64,000 nt of DNA from Maricaulis sp039978735 (GTDB lineage Bacteria; Pseudomonadota; Alphaproteobacteria; Caulobacterales; Maricaulaceae). Under the pieces are notes generated by a model. It saw only the letters and a list, made by a program, of their open reading frames with translations, did not search any database and was not told the DNA's origin. Where the stretch lies: positions 62,001 to 126,000 of the forward strand of contig NZ_JBDWAS010000035.1 in the NCBI RefSeq assembly GCF_039978735.1. The letters are read 5' to 3'. This document shows positions 62,026 through 64,000 of the stretch, one piece after another. How positions within the stretch are numbered: the stretch's first letter is position 1; every line of letters begins with the position of its first letter. The position numbers were made by a program, and so were the translations under genes.

Positions 62026-62230
62026 ATCGAATTACCCTTAAGATCCCGGTAACCATCCGCGTTAACGATTAGGCGTGCAAGTGAGCTTTCCACAGGAATG
62101 GTCATCCCCCGATCTTGTGGCCTCAGTTAGCGCGGGTACAATATCTAGTGTAATTAAACATGAATTGAGATACGCGCTCTTAGCCGACATTCAAGGCAAT
62201 GAAGCGCATCCAACTCAGGAGATGAGTGCG
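62026..62230. promoter_or_regulatory. gcrA promoter region with CtrA-like half-sites
   Basis: A candidate sigma-70 promoter is TTGTGG (62115-62120), 16 bp, TACAAT (62137-62142). TTAA motifs at 62038, 62062 and 62154 (with 61997 and 62007 just inside the divergent gene) are unusual for this GC-rich DNA and resemble CtrA half-sites, though none is an exact TTAA-N7-TTAA. CTTTCCACA at 62086-62094 is a weak DnaA-box match. CtrA represses and DnaA activates gcrA in Caulobacter, so the layout is plausible. Confidence 0.5.
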
Positions 62231-62770
62231 ATGGCCTGGACTGACGAACGCGTCGAGCAACTCAAGAAGCTCTGGTCGGAAGGCCTGAGCGCCAGTCAGA
62301 TTGCCAAACAATTGGGGGGTGTGACCCGGAATGCCGTGATTGGCAAGGTCCACCGCCTCGGTTTGTCAGGCCGCGCGACCCCGTCGCGCCCGGCCCGCCG
62401 CACTGTTAAACCCTCCCGTCCGCGCACCACAACGGCTTCCACCGCGCCGGCCCAGCGCCCGGTGTCGCGTCCCTCCCCCTCAACTCCGACCCCGGCTGCT
62501 CCCAAGCCGGCGCCGGTGGAGCCTGCCGTCCTGCCGTCTGGCGAATTTGCCACCGTGCTCACCCTGCGTGACTCGATGTGCAAATGGCCGATCGGCGACC
62601 CCGCCCAGGCCGAGTTCCGCTTCTGCGGCCGCAAGACCGCCGGCGGCAATGCCTATTGCGAGGCCCACTCCTCGATGGCCTACCAGCCGAGCGCCAAGCG
62701 CCGCCGCCGCACCAGCGATGCCGGGGCCGCCCTCGACGCGATCGCCGCAACCCGGCGCTATAATTTCTGA
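62231..62770 (+). CDS. gcrA: GcrA, cell-cycle regulator
   Basis: A 179-residue protein from the ATG at 62231 (MAWTDERVEQLKKLW), the family start; an ATG at 62222 would abut the Shine-Dalgarno sequence AGGAG. The helix-turn-helix SASQIAKQLGGVTRNAVIGKVHRLGLSGRA matches GcrA. A Pro/Ser/Thr-rich linker and a C-terminal sigma-interacting part with MCKWPIGDP, FRFCGRK and YCEAHSSMAYQP follow. GcrA binds sigma-70 holoenzyme and acts at promoters carrying methylated GANTC. The ctrA region in this window has ten such sites. Confidence 0.97.
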   Translation: MAWTDERVEQLKKLWSEGLSASQIAKQLGGVTRNAVIGKVHRLGLSGRATPSRPARRTVKPSRPRTTTASTAPAQRPVSRPSPSTPTPAAPKPAPVEPAVLPSGEFATVLTLRDSMCKWPIGDPAQAEFRFCGRKTAGGNAYCEAHSSMAYQPSAKRRRRTSDAGAALDAIAATRRYNF

Positions 62771-62806
62771 TCACCGGCCCTGCCCTCACCCTCGGGTCCG
62801 GTAATG

Positions 62807-62838
62807 CGGCCGCCTCTTTCGGGGCGGCCGTTTTCTTT
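62807..62838 (+). terminator. Rho-independent terminator of gcrA
   Basis: CGGCCGCC (62807-62814) pairs with GGCGGCCG (62823-62830), followed by TTTTCTTTT. It lies between gcrA and the convergent GH5 gene. Confidence 0.88.
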
Positions 62839-62857
62839 TGTGCTTCCGTATGAACGG

Positions 62858-63892
62858 TCAGTCGGGCGGATCGCCCACCAGCGCCTCGCGCATTTCGGGG
62901 ATCCAGCTGTCCGTGCGGCGATTATAGGCCCGCAGGGTGGTGGCAAAACCCCAGTGACACCAGGCAAAGCCGCGCTCTTCCGACGCCTGGCGCACCGCCC
63001 CCACCCAGCGCGCGCGCAGATGTTCGGGCACTTCGTAATAGACCCCGAACTCACCAACCAGGACCGGCACGTTCTGGGTCTGCGCATACTGCGCCACGAT
63101 GTCGAAGTCGCGGGCAAGTTCCGCCTCGTCGGCCGGACCGCCCCACTCGATGCCGGTCCGTGACTGGTTCGACCAGGGCGCGCCCTGATGGGTAAACTCG
63201 AAGGGCGAGTAATAGTGCACCGTCGTCATGACCCGCGGATCGTCCGCAGGCACCTCGGTCTGCACGAGGCCCTCGATGTTGTTCCAGCGGGCCGAGGACA
63301 GGATCACCCACCGCTCCGGCGAGACCGCGCGGACCACATCGAGCAGGTGTGCATTGATCGCATTGACCTGGGCCGCGCTGACGCGGTCGGTTGGCTCGTT
63401 GAGCAGTTCGAAGATCAGCGTGTCAGGATAGCCGGCATAGTGCTCGGCCAGTTGCTGCCAGATCGCCGCCAGCTGCGGCAGACGGCCCTCGGGATCGCGC
63501 ATCAGGGCGTCGAAATGGTGGACATCGACAATCACGCTCAGTCCGCGTGACAGGGCGTGATCGATGATCGCATCGACCCGGGCCAGCACGGCGGGGTCGA
63601 TACGATCGCCGGCACGCAAATGCGCCGACCAGCGCACCGGCAGACGGATCGTGTCGAAACCGGCCCCGGCGATGGCATCGATATGGCCGAACTCGATCGT
63701 GTAACCCCAGGCGCCTTCGTATTCAGCTTCCAGCGCGCCGGACAGGTTCATGCAGCGCGCGACCGGCGGCGTGTCGACAGCGAGTGATTGCCGCGCCGGA
63801 TCGGGCGCAGCCTGCACGCGCGAGTCCGCCGGTCCTTCGCAGGCCGCAAGAAGGGCCGTGCCCAGGATCACGGTTCTGGAAATCATGTGCAT
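62858..63892 (-). CDS. GH5-family glycoside hydrolase, lipoprotein
   Basis: A 344-residue protein from the ATG at 63892 (MHMISRTVILGTALLAACEG), with GGGAGAG upstream. The lipobox LLAAC (Cys18) predicts a lipoprotein. The catalytic domain follows the GH5 pattern: FDTIRLPVRW, VIVDVHHFD, acid/base E166 in ELLNEPTDR and nucleophile E281 in PVLVGEFGV. GH5 members are endoglucanases, mannanases and related enzymes, so the exact polysaccharide is unknown. It is convergent with gcrA. Confidence 0.88.
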   Translation of the reverse strand: MHMISRTVILGTALLAACEGPADSRVQAAPDPARQSLAVDTPPVARCMNLSGALEAEYEGAWGYTIEFGHIDAIAGAGFDTIRLPVRWSAHLRAGDRIDPAVLARVDAIIDHALSRGLSVIVDVHHFDALMRDPEGRLPQLAAIWQQLAEHYAGYPDTLIFELLNEPTDRVSAAQVNAINAHLLDVVRAVSPERWVILSSARWNNIEGLVQTEVPADDPRVMTTVHYYSPFEFTHQGAPWSNQSRTGIEWGGPADEAELARDFDIVAQYAQTQNVPVLVGEFGVYYEVPEHLRARWVGAVRQASEERGFAWCHWGFATTLRAYNRRTDSWIPEMREALVGDPPD

Positions 63893-64000
63893 CGCGTCTC
63901 TCCCGGCCGGCGCCAGAGCCCGGTCCCGGGCACAGCCTCTCACGATCCGCATCTTTCATATCATAGGTTTTAACTATCATATCGACGGCATTTTTGAATT

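Overview
The window is a contiguous, high-GC (by eye about 65 percent) alphaproteobacterial chromosome segment. It carries ctrA, chpT and gcrA, three core genes of the Caulobacterales-type cell-cycle circuit, with GANTC methylation motifs concentrated upstream of ctrA. Together with flhA-flhF-flhG, fliI-fliJ and a full che operon this points to a motile, dimorphic, probably marine member of the Hyphomonadaceae/Maricaulaceae. The genus is an inference. No rRNA, CRISPR array, transposase or phage gene was seen. The only RNA gene I am sure of is one tRNA-Gly(CCC).

Layout. 1-2.3 kb: end of flhA, flhF, flhG and a small membrane protein. 2.6-8.2 kb: an RND/MMPL exporter, a periplasmic LolA-like protein, an outer-membrane barrel and a LysR regulator, probably one envelope-export cassette. 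8.2-11.4 kb: a DUF6607-like lipoprotein divergent from a haem-type TonB receptor. 11.6-14.6 kb: fliJ-fliI, a 525-bp regulatory region with ten GANTC sites, then ctrA. 15.4-21.9 kb: cheR-cheB-cheY-cheW-cheA followed upstream by chpT. 22-29.4 kb: an M23 peptidase, a glyoxalase-related protein, clpB, a MOSC protein and a MATE exporter. 29.6-33.9 kb: a prfA / alpha-beta hydrolase / prmC / DUF4167 cluster on the minus strand. 34-37.4 kb: Sel1 and MAPEG proteins, then rtcB with a small basic partner and an elaborate leader. 37.5-42.7 kb: small enzymes and regulators, then a TetR-HlyD-ABC efflux operon. 42.9-45.2 kb: an amidohydrolase / two membrane proteins / XRE operon. 45.4-55.7 kb: peroxiredoxin, SixA-like phosphatase, GT2 glycosyltransferase, two S9 peptidases, TrkH, DAACS symporter and the tRNA. 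55.8-64 kb: dcd, apaG, a second TrkH, hslO, argD, an ABC-2 permease, gcrA and a GH5 lipoprotein.

How the genes fit together. CtrA (phosphorylated through ChpT) and GcrA are master regulators of division and flagellar/chemotaxis genes in relatives, and here they sit among such genes. Several local regulators have visible operators beside them: a perfect 18-bp palindrome before the TetR gene, two 17-bp sites between the HxlR gene and its divergent AhpD-like target, and two direct repeats before the amidohydrolase-XRE operon.

The most unusual signals are non-coding. A family of 45-nt intergenic palindromes (six copies, three of them in tandem) has two stems that covary between copies around a conserved 11-nt loop. 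Two overlapping, mutually exclusive inverted repeats lie in the DUF4167 leader. The rtcB leader contains a 31-codon ORF, a strong terminator and two further hairpins. On the coding side, the RtcB-linked basic protein, the MMPL/LolA-like/barrel cassette and a CheA with a duplicated linker motif and degenerate receiver are the best leads. None of these was tested by database search.
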